A stretch of DNA of 64,000 nucleotides. Source: Lepidonotus clava (Eukaryota; Annelida; Polychaeta; Phyllodocida; Polynoidae). The stretch spans positions 20,190,908 to 20,254,907 of the forward strand of contig OW387134.1 in assembly GCA_936440205.1 (NCBI GenBank). Reading direction: 5' to 3'. The notes beneath the pieces are model-generated. The model was not told where the DNA came from. It saw nothing but the letters and a program-made list of their open reading frames with translations, and did not search any database. Positions 33,420 to 43,900 of the stretch are shown here, piece by piece. The position numbers and the translations under genes are program-made. Positions within the stretch are counted from its first letter, which is position 1, and every line of letters begins with the position of its first letter.

Positions 33420-33885
33420 ATATATCTCTGGTTCTAATTGGAATTTGTGAAAAATTCTTTCACCTACAGGTAGCTGAATATCCCCTCTTTCAAGGCAATT
33501 CTTATGGGAATTCACTTTAGAGCCACTTTAGTGGCTTCCCGCAGTGAAAGGGTTAAGCTGAGTCTTGGTTCTGGATAGAGGCAGAAAGATCGTGTAGAGC
33601 GCGGGAGCATTGACTGAATGTGTTTGAGGGGATTCCTACCTCGGAACTGATCATTGTCAATCAAGTTCTTGTCACAGAATGACAATACACAGGATAATAA
33701 ACAAACAATATCCTTTCATGCGAGTGTTCACGTCTTACATGATGCGGGAACTATGATTATGTATTGTACAACAGCAGTCGAACGAGGAGGAGACTGTGTT
33801 TTGGAGCTAGCTATTATCTATGACTAAACACGACTAATTACGTACACAACATATAACAGATAATTAACTCCCTATAGTTCAATTA

Positions 33886-34415
33886 AGTTAGTACAGGTAT
33901 TTATTTACCATAGTGCCTTATGGACAGGTCCTACATGTATGTAACATAAATGCATTCATGAACTATAGGTCCAAGCTTGAGATGCACCATGGGTGCTGCC
34001 ATTATCGGGGGATTATAAGGGTCAAGGTGAAAAGAAAACAGACTTTTAGCACTTGTCAAAATATATTGAAAGGAAGAATTCATTTCAAATTTGCCATGAT
34101 GGTAGATAAGGTAATAATCTGATAAATTCAGAATTTTCCTGCCATGAAATAAATTTTCCTGAATTTTCAAAGTTTGACCTAGTTATCAGGAACCCCAGTT
34201 GTACAATTAAGTCCTCCCCACTGACCTTCCCTATTACATAATCAGTCACGCAGGTTGTTCCCCAGTTGCGGTGAACTCAAGCTTATGATCCCCAATGCGA
34301 CACTTTCCAAACCGATGAAAAAATAAGAAGCAAGCTAATTTTTGGTCGGTCCAGAGGGGGGGGGGGGTGCTATTGGAAAAAAATTTGCTTAATGACTTTT
34401 TAACAGAATTCTAAA
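33886..34415. other. Intergenic DNA, no gene seen
   Basis: AT-rich with one G run near 34357-34367. No coding block is recognised. Open frames of 69 and 79 codons overlap on opposite strands without family resemblance. Confidence 0.5.
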
Positions 34416-34419
34416 TTAA

Positions 34420-35515
34420 GGATAGACCCCAGTGATGGACGGCCAGTTCAGGAAGGAAAGCATTAATTCCCTTCAATAACTACTACTATGATCACCATGC
34501 TAAAGCTCAGGTTTTGTCTATCCATTGATATATAGGCTATAAAGTTATGATCTATTTTGAATTCCATTTTTTATCAAATAATTTAAACTGATTTTTTTAC
34601 TTTTATTTTTTGAACATCAGGATATCAGTTGATATGTTAATATTTTGATTGACATGTAAAATATTTTGCACACACCTTCATAACATTCATATGCAGGGAA
34701 CTGTGTCTCAGATTTCTGATTAAGGCCCTAGATTTAATTTTATGATAAAAAATGGCAAAAAAAAAGTGTAACATCTTTTGATTTTTTTCTGTTACACCAC
34801 TTTCTACATTTTCTCAAGAAGATATACTGAAAATTTCACAGCTCTAAGTTGAAAATTAACCAATTGAAGGGAGCAAAAACCAATAAATTCAATGAAATTT
34901 TCCAAACTCAAATGATCAAGGAAATCCATTCCTTGAGCCTATTTCTGGCCTATGTTAAAATCTAAACCATGAAATATAGTAAAGAATAATTAAAAACACA
35001 TTTTTCTTGCTCAAATCAATTAATGTGGATCCGCAAAAATAGGGTTTGTTCACAAACAAATGCAAATATTACCATCTATTGTGGCATTCTACGTATACTT
35101 TACCACTTACCTTAACTGGACTCATCTAATATATTTCTATACTTAGATCTATCTCAGTTTTGAAAATTGTGTCAATTATTATTGGTTTTGGCTCCCTTTA
35201 AGGTATATTTATATGTCAACCTATTAATAATATTATGTTGGCCTAAACGCTGGGTTGCAATGAAAAATGGCATTTCCCTAAATTGTATTTTGCCAGGATG
35301 AATAAGATATATTCATGTTCAAAACTGAAATTTGAATATTGTAATGATTTTCAGGTTTGCAACTCACATGCCTCTGCATTTTTGTACAAATTATATCAAT
35401 AGATAATATTATCTATTGGCTATCTAATGATGTTTTGATTTTATAATTCTTTAAGAAACAAATATAATGATCATGACAACCACACCATTTACACTCCTAT
35501 GACTGGGGTCTACCC
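34420..35515. mobile_element. TTAA-flanked inverted-repeat element, 1.1 kb
   Basis: It starts GGATAGACCCCAGT and ends ACTGGGGTCTACCC, inverted with one mismatch. TTAA occurs on both sides (34416-34419 and 35516-35519). There is no open frame of note, so it is nonautonomous. The TTAA duplication suggests piggyBac-type mobilisation, though these termini differ from those of the element at 13055-33552, so it is a separate family. Confidence 0.8.
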
Positions 35516-35546
35516 TTAAAAAAATATTAAATTGGCCATAAAAAAA

Positions 35547-37016
35547 CGGGGCGCGGGTCAAACCACGTTAAGTGTGGACTTTAAGTGTTAAAAAAGTCAA
35601 AAAATAGAATTCAAGTTATTGAACCAATGGTTGTTTTTCCCAAATATACACGTAAGGACCAAACTTATTCTAAAAAATGAGAACGTTAAGTTTTTTCGTA
35701 AAAAAGTTAGAATGATTTAAAATCAGGTCCTTTTTTTAACATTTTCACTCATTTTCTCCTAACTTTTTCTATTAGAAATAAAGTAAATCAATGATATTCA
35801 ATTGCATACAAATAATAAGCTTTCTAAGCAAATGTAAGGATGTGTATTGCACCTCATAGAATATGAAATTATCTTTCAGATGATATCTAGAATGTTGAAA
35901 TCGGATATTAAGTTACAGAGATACTGAAATTATACTTCTCTAGCCGTAAACTTTAAGGGCACAAACATTATCAATTTTGAGCTTATACTATAAATATTAA
36001 ACCTTTGCTTATGGTGAATATTGACAAATTTGGGACTTTCCAAGAAAAGTTGTTAGCATTTTGATATTTATCTTAAAATAAAGGGAATTTTGCAATAGTT
36101 TTGATAAAAGCTTCCCTTGGCAACTGCACAATGGTTCTAGGTCCTTTGATTTAGGTGTAATATAGCATTATGGTAATTTTTGTTATCAAATCTAGGATAA
36201 AAAGGGTTAAAATGAAAGTCTTGTAGATACCATAAAAGTCTTGTAGATACCATCTTGTAGATACTTTTTACTACATATTTGCCTCTAGGACTTTTAATAA
36301 TGTATCCATTGGCTTGAAAATTGGTATACTGTCTACTTTGCTGGAGGTCGAGGCTTTGTTAGTAGAAAATGTAAAAATCTATTTTTATGTTGAGAGATAT
36401 GCATGATCTTGTAGATACCCTCTTAAATAATCTCTCCAAAAAATGCATTTTGCACCCCTGGATTTCCATTATAATATATCATTTTGGATATTTTCAAGGT
36501 TTTAGTTGGAAGGTCCTTGTTAATTCTAATTATTGACACTAAAAATTTCCTATATTTTACTTTTTTTTCAATAAAAATGCCTTATTTAATGAAAAAGTCT
36601 TGTAGATACCTTTTTCTGTGGACACTTTTTAGTGATTTAAATCAAAATGAAGAATTATAGATATGAATTTGCAAAAATGATCATCCAATAAGAAATAATA
36701 CATAGATTGTAATAAAAGTCATTTCTTTTGTTCATATGGTATTTTAAAGCATTTTTTGATCAAAATGAAATTTTAACTCTCCCTGTGGACACACTATTTT
36801 TTGGGTAAAGGCCTTTTTTACCTCTAAATATCTAATAATTAATTATTTTCTACAAAAATAACTTTTATATGCAAAGATTGACTTTTATATGAATAAATTA
36901 GCAAATCAAACAACGGTATCAAATTATGGTAATGAAAAATGTTACAGCACTTTATATCCTGAAGACATCAAAGTCCACACTTAACGTGGTTTCACCCGCG
37001 CGCTCCCCCGCGCCCC
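35547..37016. mobile_element. Inverted-repeat element with GC-rich ends, 1.47 kb
   Basis: The left end is GGGGCGCGGGT followed by AACCACGTTAAGTGTGGACTTT (22 bp). The right end is the inverse, with a short extra GC-rich piece. The body is AT-rich and holds five copies of CTTGTAGATAC (36220, 36240, 36254, 36408, 36599). There is no coding capacity. I see no clear target duplication, so the superfamily is open. Confidence 0.7.
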
Positions 37017-37739
37017 ATCTAAATCAGCGGTTAATCAGCTAAATTAAAGGAAACCTTGCACATAAGTACATGCTAGTTATTTTTTAATGAAAACAGTGCA
37101 GCATGTCAATAACATCTGCCACTTTTAGTGTGAGAAAGATCTAAAGAAAAATTTTGACACAATTAGGGGGGCATTAAAAAACTTGCATTTTATCAAATTT
37201 TTCAAGGGAAATCCCCATATTTGTGATGTAGCAAGGGGAGTTCTTGGGGAACCCCATGGATCCATCAAAGGGAATCCCCCATTCTCAAAAATATATAGAA
37301 AGGAAATAGAGGTTAAGCATAAAATTTTTTTTTTTTTAGGCCCATACAGGCTATCATGAATTGTAGTTTTTACTACCCAAAATATATTCAATAACCTGAT
37401 ATTTCCAATTTATTTTGAAAGGGATTCCCCTTTATTGTGACGTAGCAAGGACAGAAATGAAAGCACAGAAATTAGGGAATTCCCAAATTTTCTTTTCTTT
37501 TCTCCATAATTCCCTAATACTTCATTATTTTCCAATTTTTTCTTTTGAATTTTTTTTTAGAATACCAATGGAAAGTTTATTGAATAAAAACTAGGCCTAT
37601 AGAAATTTATGTGCAAGGAACCCTTTAAATACTTTTGGCGACCGGATAACATAATGATAGGCCTACAGGACAATGCTGCCATCTATTGTTATGGCGGGAA
37701 ATTATTTTCAGGTAAACGCAGGCCCCAGCGCAAGGACTG

Positions 37740-37936
37740 GTTCCAGCCTAACGTTTCATTCACCTGAGTCTTTTTGACCGCCCCACCGGGCACCTGCGAA
37801 CGTGTCAAAGAATGTGGGCGGAGAGCGACGGCGGGCGGCCGGGGCCAATGGGCGGGCGGGGATCGGGCCGCCTGGAGCAGGCCCCGACCTGCCGCAACAC
37901 GCCCCTTCACGACCAGAAAACTCAGATGGCGGCAAA
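37740..37936 (+). promoter_or_regulatory. GC-rich promoter region of SKP2
   Basis: A sharp rise in GC directly before the first SKP2 exon. It has a CCAAT box (37845-37849) fused to GC boxes GGGCGGGCGGGG (37850-37861) and another GGGCGG upstream (37816). No TATA box is seen. This is the layout of a broad, cell-cycle or housekeeping-type promoter. Confidence 0.6.
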
Positions 37937-37940
37937 ATGA
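37926..37940 (+). promoter_or_regulatory. Four-codon upstream ORF before SKP2
   Basis: ATGGCGGCAAAATGA encodes MAAK and its TGA overlaps the SKP2 start as ATGA. Initiation at the first ATG (context CAGATGG) would compete with the SKP2 ATG (AAAATGA). Reinitiation or leaky scanning would then set SKP2 output. Confidence 0.6.
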
Positions 37941-40900
37941 AGACTAGTCGATATATAGTGGAAAATTTCCCGGGAACGAGTGATCTAGCCGACGACGATC
38001 ATCCAAGGAACAGGTGAGTCTACTATATTGTTTTTGGATCGATTGGATTGAGGTTGGATACCTTGCATCCAGTGAATATCTTTATTATTGGCTGTCAAAA
38101 GTTGTGGCTTTTGGCTGTATTTGGTTGGTGATCATTCTCTGACATTTATCCCGAATCCTACACCCGTGTCGGTTTGTTTTGGTTGTGGAGTGGCTTGGGT
38201 CACATACCTTGCCCACCAACGTCAACGAATACCGCCAGTGCCACAGCAAACTTAAATGTGTGATAATGATCCATGAGTAGACAATCACATAATAATGATA
38301 ATGAGAAAATTACCAGAAATGACCTGAGTTATGAGCCATAATGAGGTAATGAGTAGATGAGGCTAAACAAAATGACCTATAAGTATGATAGGCTAGCTAT
38401 ACATCTAACTATGTCATTGAGGAAATTGCATGACTCAGTGTCCGAAATTAAAGTTTAAACCTATGCACACACCGGGTTGGTTTGTACTGACGCGGATGGT
38501 CAGTCCATGCTCTGTAAGTATAGCGTCATGTGTTTACATCAGCGCACGCTTTAGCTATAACTCCTTGTCAAAGTTCTTGGAGTGAAGGAGGAGTCTAGGT
38601 ATGACGTGTATACTACCAACATACATAAGCAGCGTACACGCCGGTGCTCAGTCAGAGTTAGCTGAATGTTGTTGTGAGTAACCATCCTGGAAAGGTTGTG
38701 TTCTAGAAGCTGAGTCCTAGATTTGGAATAGAAGCTGATAGATCTAGACTGTTTAGTTGGCAGGGGCATTGACTGAGTGTGATTGAGGGGATTCCATCCT
38801 TGGAGCTGTTCATTGTCTATTGAGATCTTGTCATGGAAGTACAATAACACAGGAATAAATAAAGAACATCCTTTCACGCGAGTGTTATGTTTTACATAAT
38901 GTGGAACTATGATTATGTATTGGACAACAGCAGTTGAATGAGGCGGAGACTGTGATAGGAGCTAGCTATTACAGGGCTTGACAAATCGTGTTTTCACCTG
39001 GTTGCCCGTCAGGCAGCCATGGTCTCTTGTGTGGTTGCCCGGTAGTATTAAGTGGTAGCCCGGAATTTGAGAGGAATATCTGCCAAGAGATCCATATAGC
39101 TAATGTGAATCTAATACAAAGAATAGTTTTTTTTAAAGAATAGTTATGTATCATCATCCAGGCCAGGGTATGCATCAAATCAGAGAGAGTGAATTTAAAT
39201 TTAGTTTCCATGATGAAATGAAGAGGGGAGACTCAACTACATAGCCTCGTAGCCCTTGAGATAAGCTTTTGTTTGATAGTAAACATGGTGATATTCATTA
39301 GATTTAAGTAACTTTAATTGCAAAAAAAAGGTAAAAAAGTATCCTAAAATGTGAAAAGAAAAGACGGGGAAAAGTTCAGAAAAAAACCTAACTTATCTGG
39401 AAAAACCTTGGTTGCCCGTCGGGCAACCAGTACCTCTAATTTGGTTGCCCGTCATCTTTTTCTGGTTGTCCCGGGCGTCCGGACACCCGATTTGTCAAGC
39501 CCTGTATAATTATCCATAAGGCAAATAAACAAGAAAAGTACACCTAACATTAACTGATAATTAACCTACTATAGTTAAAGTTTTTAAAAGTAGGCCCTAT
39601 GCACCATGCATGGAGCCTTTTCATGCTCGTCATTGATGTAAGGCAAAAAGAAAAGGGAAAAAAAAAATTGGGTTCAGGTAGGGCCAAACAAAAAAAAAAG
39701 TTGTGTTCAGGTAACATAGGTAGAAAAAATTAGGGTAGGTAGGTCGAAACAACTTTTTTTTTTTCGTTTTTTTTTTTCGCTTGCCAAAGAGACCCGGCCA
39801 GTGTTAGAAATAAAAAAGGTATTCCGAATATTCTCAAAAAGCATTTTTAGCATCTAAAATACATGCCCTGAGTATCCATGTGCTGTTTTAGGGTTTTCCA
39901 TGGTACTTTAGGTCAATTCTTTGGATTCTGAAAAAAAATGATTTAAAATTTCCTTAAAAAAAAGTTAGGGTAGGGCCAAAAATTTAGGGTAGGTAGGGTT
40001 ACCTGAACACAACAATTTTTTTTGTTTGGCCTAACCCTACCTACCCCATTTTGTTGGCCCTACCCTAACTTTATTATTTTTAGGACATTTGTAATCTTTT
40101 TTTTTTCAAAATCCACAAGAATATTTAAATGCATGGAAAACCATAAAACAAGTTCTATGTAGATGCTCAGGTCATCTACATATGCTATTATCTTGTTTTA
40201 TAGTTTTATGGACACTGTCCACGTCTCTTTGGTAAGTTAAAAAAAAAAAGCAAAAAAAAAAAAAGATTTCGACCTACCTACCCTATTTTTTTTAGACCTA
40301 TGTCGACCCTCACCCCCTGCCCTCACCCCTTCCCCAAACCCCCTGGGACACTGTCATGTGCACCAAACTCATGTGCGCTAGATTTCTGGGGTACAGTTGC
40401 AATCCCATGTAGCAAAATGACATCTTTAAAGTTTAGTATAGAACGTCCATGAATTAGTCGGCTGGACATTGGCTGCAATCGAAATGACATAATTTGGTCC
40501 CCCCAAGGTCCAAATCCTGACCTAGATATATTTTAGTTGTATGTAAGAAACAGGTATTTAGTTGGGTATGTTATTCAAAGTACAATTTGTATTACACACC
40601 AAGAAAGCACTGTTTTTCAATTTTCAATTTCGAATTCAAATATGTCTAGTAGTTGACTAAAGAAAGGTGGGGAACAGCCACTACTACCCCCCCCCCCCCC
40701 CCCCCCCACCCGCGTTCTTGGATCCGTCCATGTTATCAGTTCAGAGATGCCACTTTTCCGTCTAAATAGGCCTAAGGATTTCCGTATTTTAGGCTCAAAC
40801 AAAACTTTTTAAAAAGCTCGTCATTTCTAGAAGAAAATTATTTTTGTACCTCATGTTGGGTACAACAGAGTATTTATGTACTACATTAAGATTTTATGTA

Positions 40901-43900
40901 AATATGATTTAATTTTCAGTATATCAGAACTTTAATAATGAAGAATAGGTTACCTTAGATGTTCCCATACTAAAATACGGAAATGCGATTTCAGTATGTT
41001 CCGTATTTTTCATGTTTGAAGAGTGGCATCTGTCAGTTACACAGTGTTAATTGTCCAGCAAATAAAGGACTTTGTGGTTTGATTTGTTTTTAGACTGAAG
41101 TGATGAAAAGAGTGTAGAACTTTTGTAGGCAACCACCAGTGTGATCACTTATAAGGTCCCAATACTAAAACAGAGCAGTCATAAAAAATCTAAGATGGAG
41201 ATAAGCCTCAGGGCCTTACTCCTGAGACTGAATAATGTAGAAAAATATAGCCAAGATCATCAACATCCTGTCTTCAAGTCTTCATTTATATAAACTAAAA
41301 ACAAGTTCAACAAGGGGACAATCGGTTTGCATAACCATGATCTGAGCCAGCCCGTCCCTATTTTGACATCCTTGGTTGAGATAGAAGTGCTCGCCAAGTA
41401 GCCAGTTCAAAGTCAGTTCTAATTGACTTTGGTTACTTGATTCCAAAAAGCAAAAACAATCTGAAATAACTCCTTTCGTCTTCGGGAAAAGGTTGATTTT
41501 ATCTTACAATTAGGATTTCTTTTCTCAGTGACTGCTACCTCCATAAGTGACTCCATTATCAAATATATGAAGTTTTAGTTTGGAATTATTGATTTGGTAT
41601 ATCTGCTTGGTAAATCTATCAGCCAATGACATACCCATCTGCATCGTTCAAACAGGTCTAGAAAGAGGAGGCGACTAGCTCATGATGCTGAGTCATTTTC
41701 AGATTCATTTTTTATTTGAAATATTTTTCTGATTCAACTGAATTAATATACGATTTTTTTCTGGTGACAATTTTTATTATTGCTTTGGGGGCGCCATCTA
41801 GTGGTTAGTGGTGGAACACGCCCCCAAAGCCTTACTATCGGATGTTTTTCCATTGTGTAAAACCAAGAGGCGTGAAATTGGTGCTAATTGGATCCTTCTC
41901 CCACCCCCTTCCCCCTCCCCCCATGTGTAGCGGGCAGGGAATGGAGGGCAGATCTCATTGGTCTCCCTGGTCTGTCAATCACCCCCTGTAGCCACCCCGG
42001 CACGGACAGTCCACTGGTCCGTGCTCCAGTCCTCAGAGAGCCCCCTCCCCCCTCCACTACCGCCTCTACTGTCTGCCCGCCAACGCCCCCCCCCCCCCCC
42101 CCCCCCTGTTCCGCCGCCACCACTGCCACTGGCCGGGTGGGGGAGAGGGGGGGGGGGGCGGTGCAGAAAGACTGACTGGAACCAGCCAGGTGTGTACAGG
42201 TGGGACACCTTGACCAGGGCCATCGGTACCTGTGATGTGTGCGCTCAGGTTTGTCACCAGCACCCACTGCTAGTACAGGTCTGTAATCAACACTACAGGC
42301 AGTTTGGTGGCCGGCTGGGGCTACTTCCAGCCATTATTGGCGAACACTCCCTATTCACCCTACCATAGATAGCTGATTTTCAGTGTTTTAAGCACCTGCA
42401 ATCCATTATAGTTTATAGATGATTATGTTTCGCCACCAAAGCAAGGTTTTTCAGTCCAGAGGACTGAAAAATATATTTTCTCTTGTTTGATATGGAAGAA
42501 TGCATCCTGTTTCTGAGACCTTCTGAATTGTGCATTGGCCTCCATAACATTAAGGCCTTACTAGCTTTACTGATGAATTAGACTGTATATAGTAGGTGCG
42601 TGTTGGTTATGTGGGAGGGCCGTGGTTCACCGCTGTATTAGGTAAGCGTTCTGTGTGCCTCAGTCAATCTTTCTGATCCCAGTGGTCAGTTATGTGACGT
42701 AACACAGAGGTGTGTGGGGACATGACCAGACCTGTTTCGTCTATTAAGCGTGGTCCTCGGTCAGTTAGGTTAGAGTTAGAGGTATGCACCGCTGTACTGT
42801 AGCCCAGGGCACTTCTGACTTGCCACTTGTAAAGCTCAATAATTCTGTGGACAGAAAATATTTGGATGTAATCTAGGGAGGTGGGCTTTCCGAGTTTAGC
42901 CTAATTCAAAATGATCTTTCACCCCAACATTCTAGGTTTTAAATGGAAGAAAAGTGACGCGTGCATTTTGTTATATATTGGGATGTATTAGAGAATAATA
43001 TGTTGTTGACGTATATAGCCATGGCATTTCAAAGTCGTGTTTCTTTATAGAAAGGTTATCAAGCGTATGAGTGCTGATATTGTTACATTATAGTAATGTG
43101 AAAATGATAAAGTCAAAATAGATTGCACTTTGTAATTATATAAGGACATATCTATGATGTCAGAGTGAGTTGCGATTTGTTGTGATGTATTTGTATATCT
43201 ATTGATAGTTTTAATCTTTATCCTGATAAATGATACTGGCTCTCGAAAATAAACTGAAACTTAATCACTTACAGGTAACACGTTTCTGATATCAGACTGT
43301 AGGATTTGTTCATGATCCGCTTTATTTTAAGTTATAAAGAGTTGTTTTGGGGAATGCGTTTTATTATGCCATATTAGGGAAGACTACTTGGTTATACTTA
43401 TTGGCTGTAATCATTTCAATAAAAAGATAGCTCGGAGATATCTCTTGGAAGCTTTTTTTACCCCAGAATGTGTCACATAAAGGCACGAAGGAAGTCACCT
43501 GTACAAACTTCCCTGTGTACACAAATCGCGCTGAGCCGGCCTTGTACCAGAGCCTTTGATCTTGCGAGCGGGATTTACCTCATATTCAGGGAATTTCCAC
43601 CAGCTGTCACGGCGTGGTGCCACCTGACGGAGGGACAGATAGGACCAGAACACGTTGGGGACGAAAGCCGTGTTTTTTTAACTCGAAATTAGAAGTAGTG
43701 GAAGCATAACTTGCATATAGATAAATATACCATCTTATGTTTAAAAAAAAGATATATCAGGGGTCGAAATGAAGCTTTATCCGTGTGCTCAACAATTGCA
43801 AGATTTCAGGTGAGGCAGATTGACCCTAAGCCCCATTTGTCCAAATTGGTAGAAATCATTTCCGGACAATCACATTTACTATCTTGACATTCTGTTAAAG

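Larger units (their letters stand above)
13055..33552. mobile_element. TTAA-targeting element (piggyBac type), nonautonomous
   Basis: It lies between two TTAA copies (13051-13054 and 33553-33556) with 12 bp terminal inverted repeats CCCTTTCACTGC / GCAGTGAAAGGG. Removing the LTR element inside leaves about 634 bp with no transposase. A 16 bp palindrome AGCCACTTTAGTGGCT (33521-33536) sits near the right end. The uninterrupted paralogue at about 38700-38712 (GTTCTAGAAGCTGAGTC) confirms the insertion point in the solo LTR. TTAA duplication and CCC-starting ends are the piggyBac hallmark. Confidence 0.85.
12836..33881 (+). mobile_element. Solo LTR (Gypsy-like) split by nested insertions
   Basis: With the inserted elements removed this is about 544 bp (12836-13054 plus 33557-33881). 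It begins TGTACTGACGCGG and ends CTATAGTTCA. The flanks carry a 4 bp duplication ATTA (12832-12835 and 33882-33885). Ends of the form TGTACT...TAGTTCA match those of the large LTR element inside it, pointing to a related family. A diverged second copy is at 38483-39577. No internal region remains, so it is a recombined, old LTR. Confidence 0.75.

Noticed and set aside
37802-37936. N-terminal extension of SKP2 from a GTG
   Set aside because: There is no in-frame ATG upstream of 37937. A GTG start is unlikely in an animal gene, and the extension is low-complexity translation of the GC-rich promoter.
41884-42368. Overlapping frames of up to 136 codons in SKP2 intron 1
   Set aside because: Pro/Gly-rich translations of C and G runs with no domain, and no junction that fits SKP2 phases.
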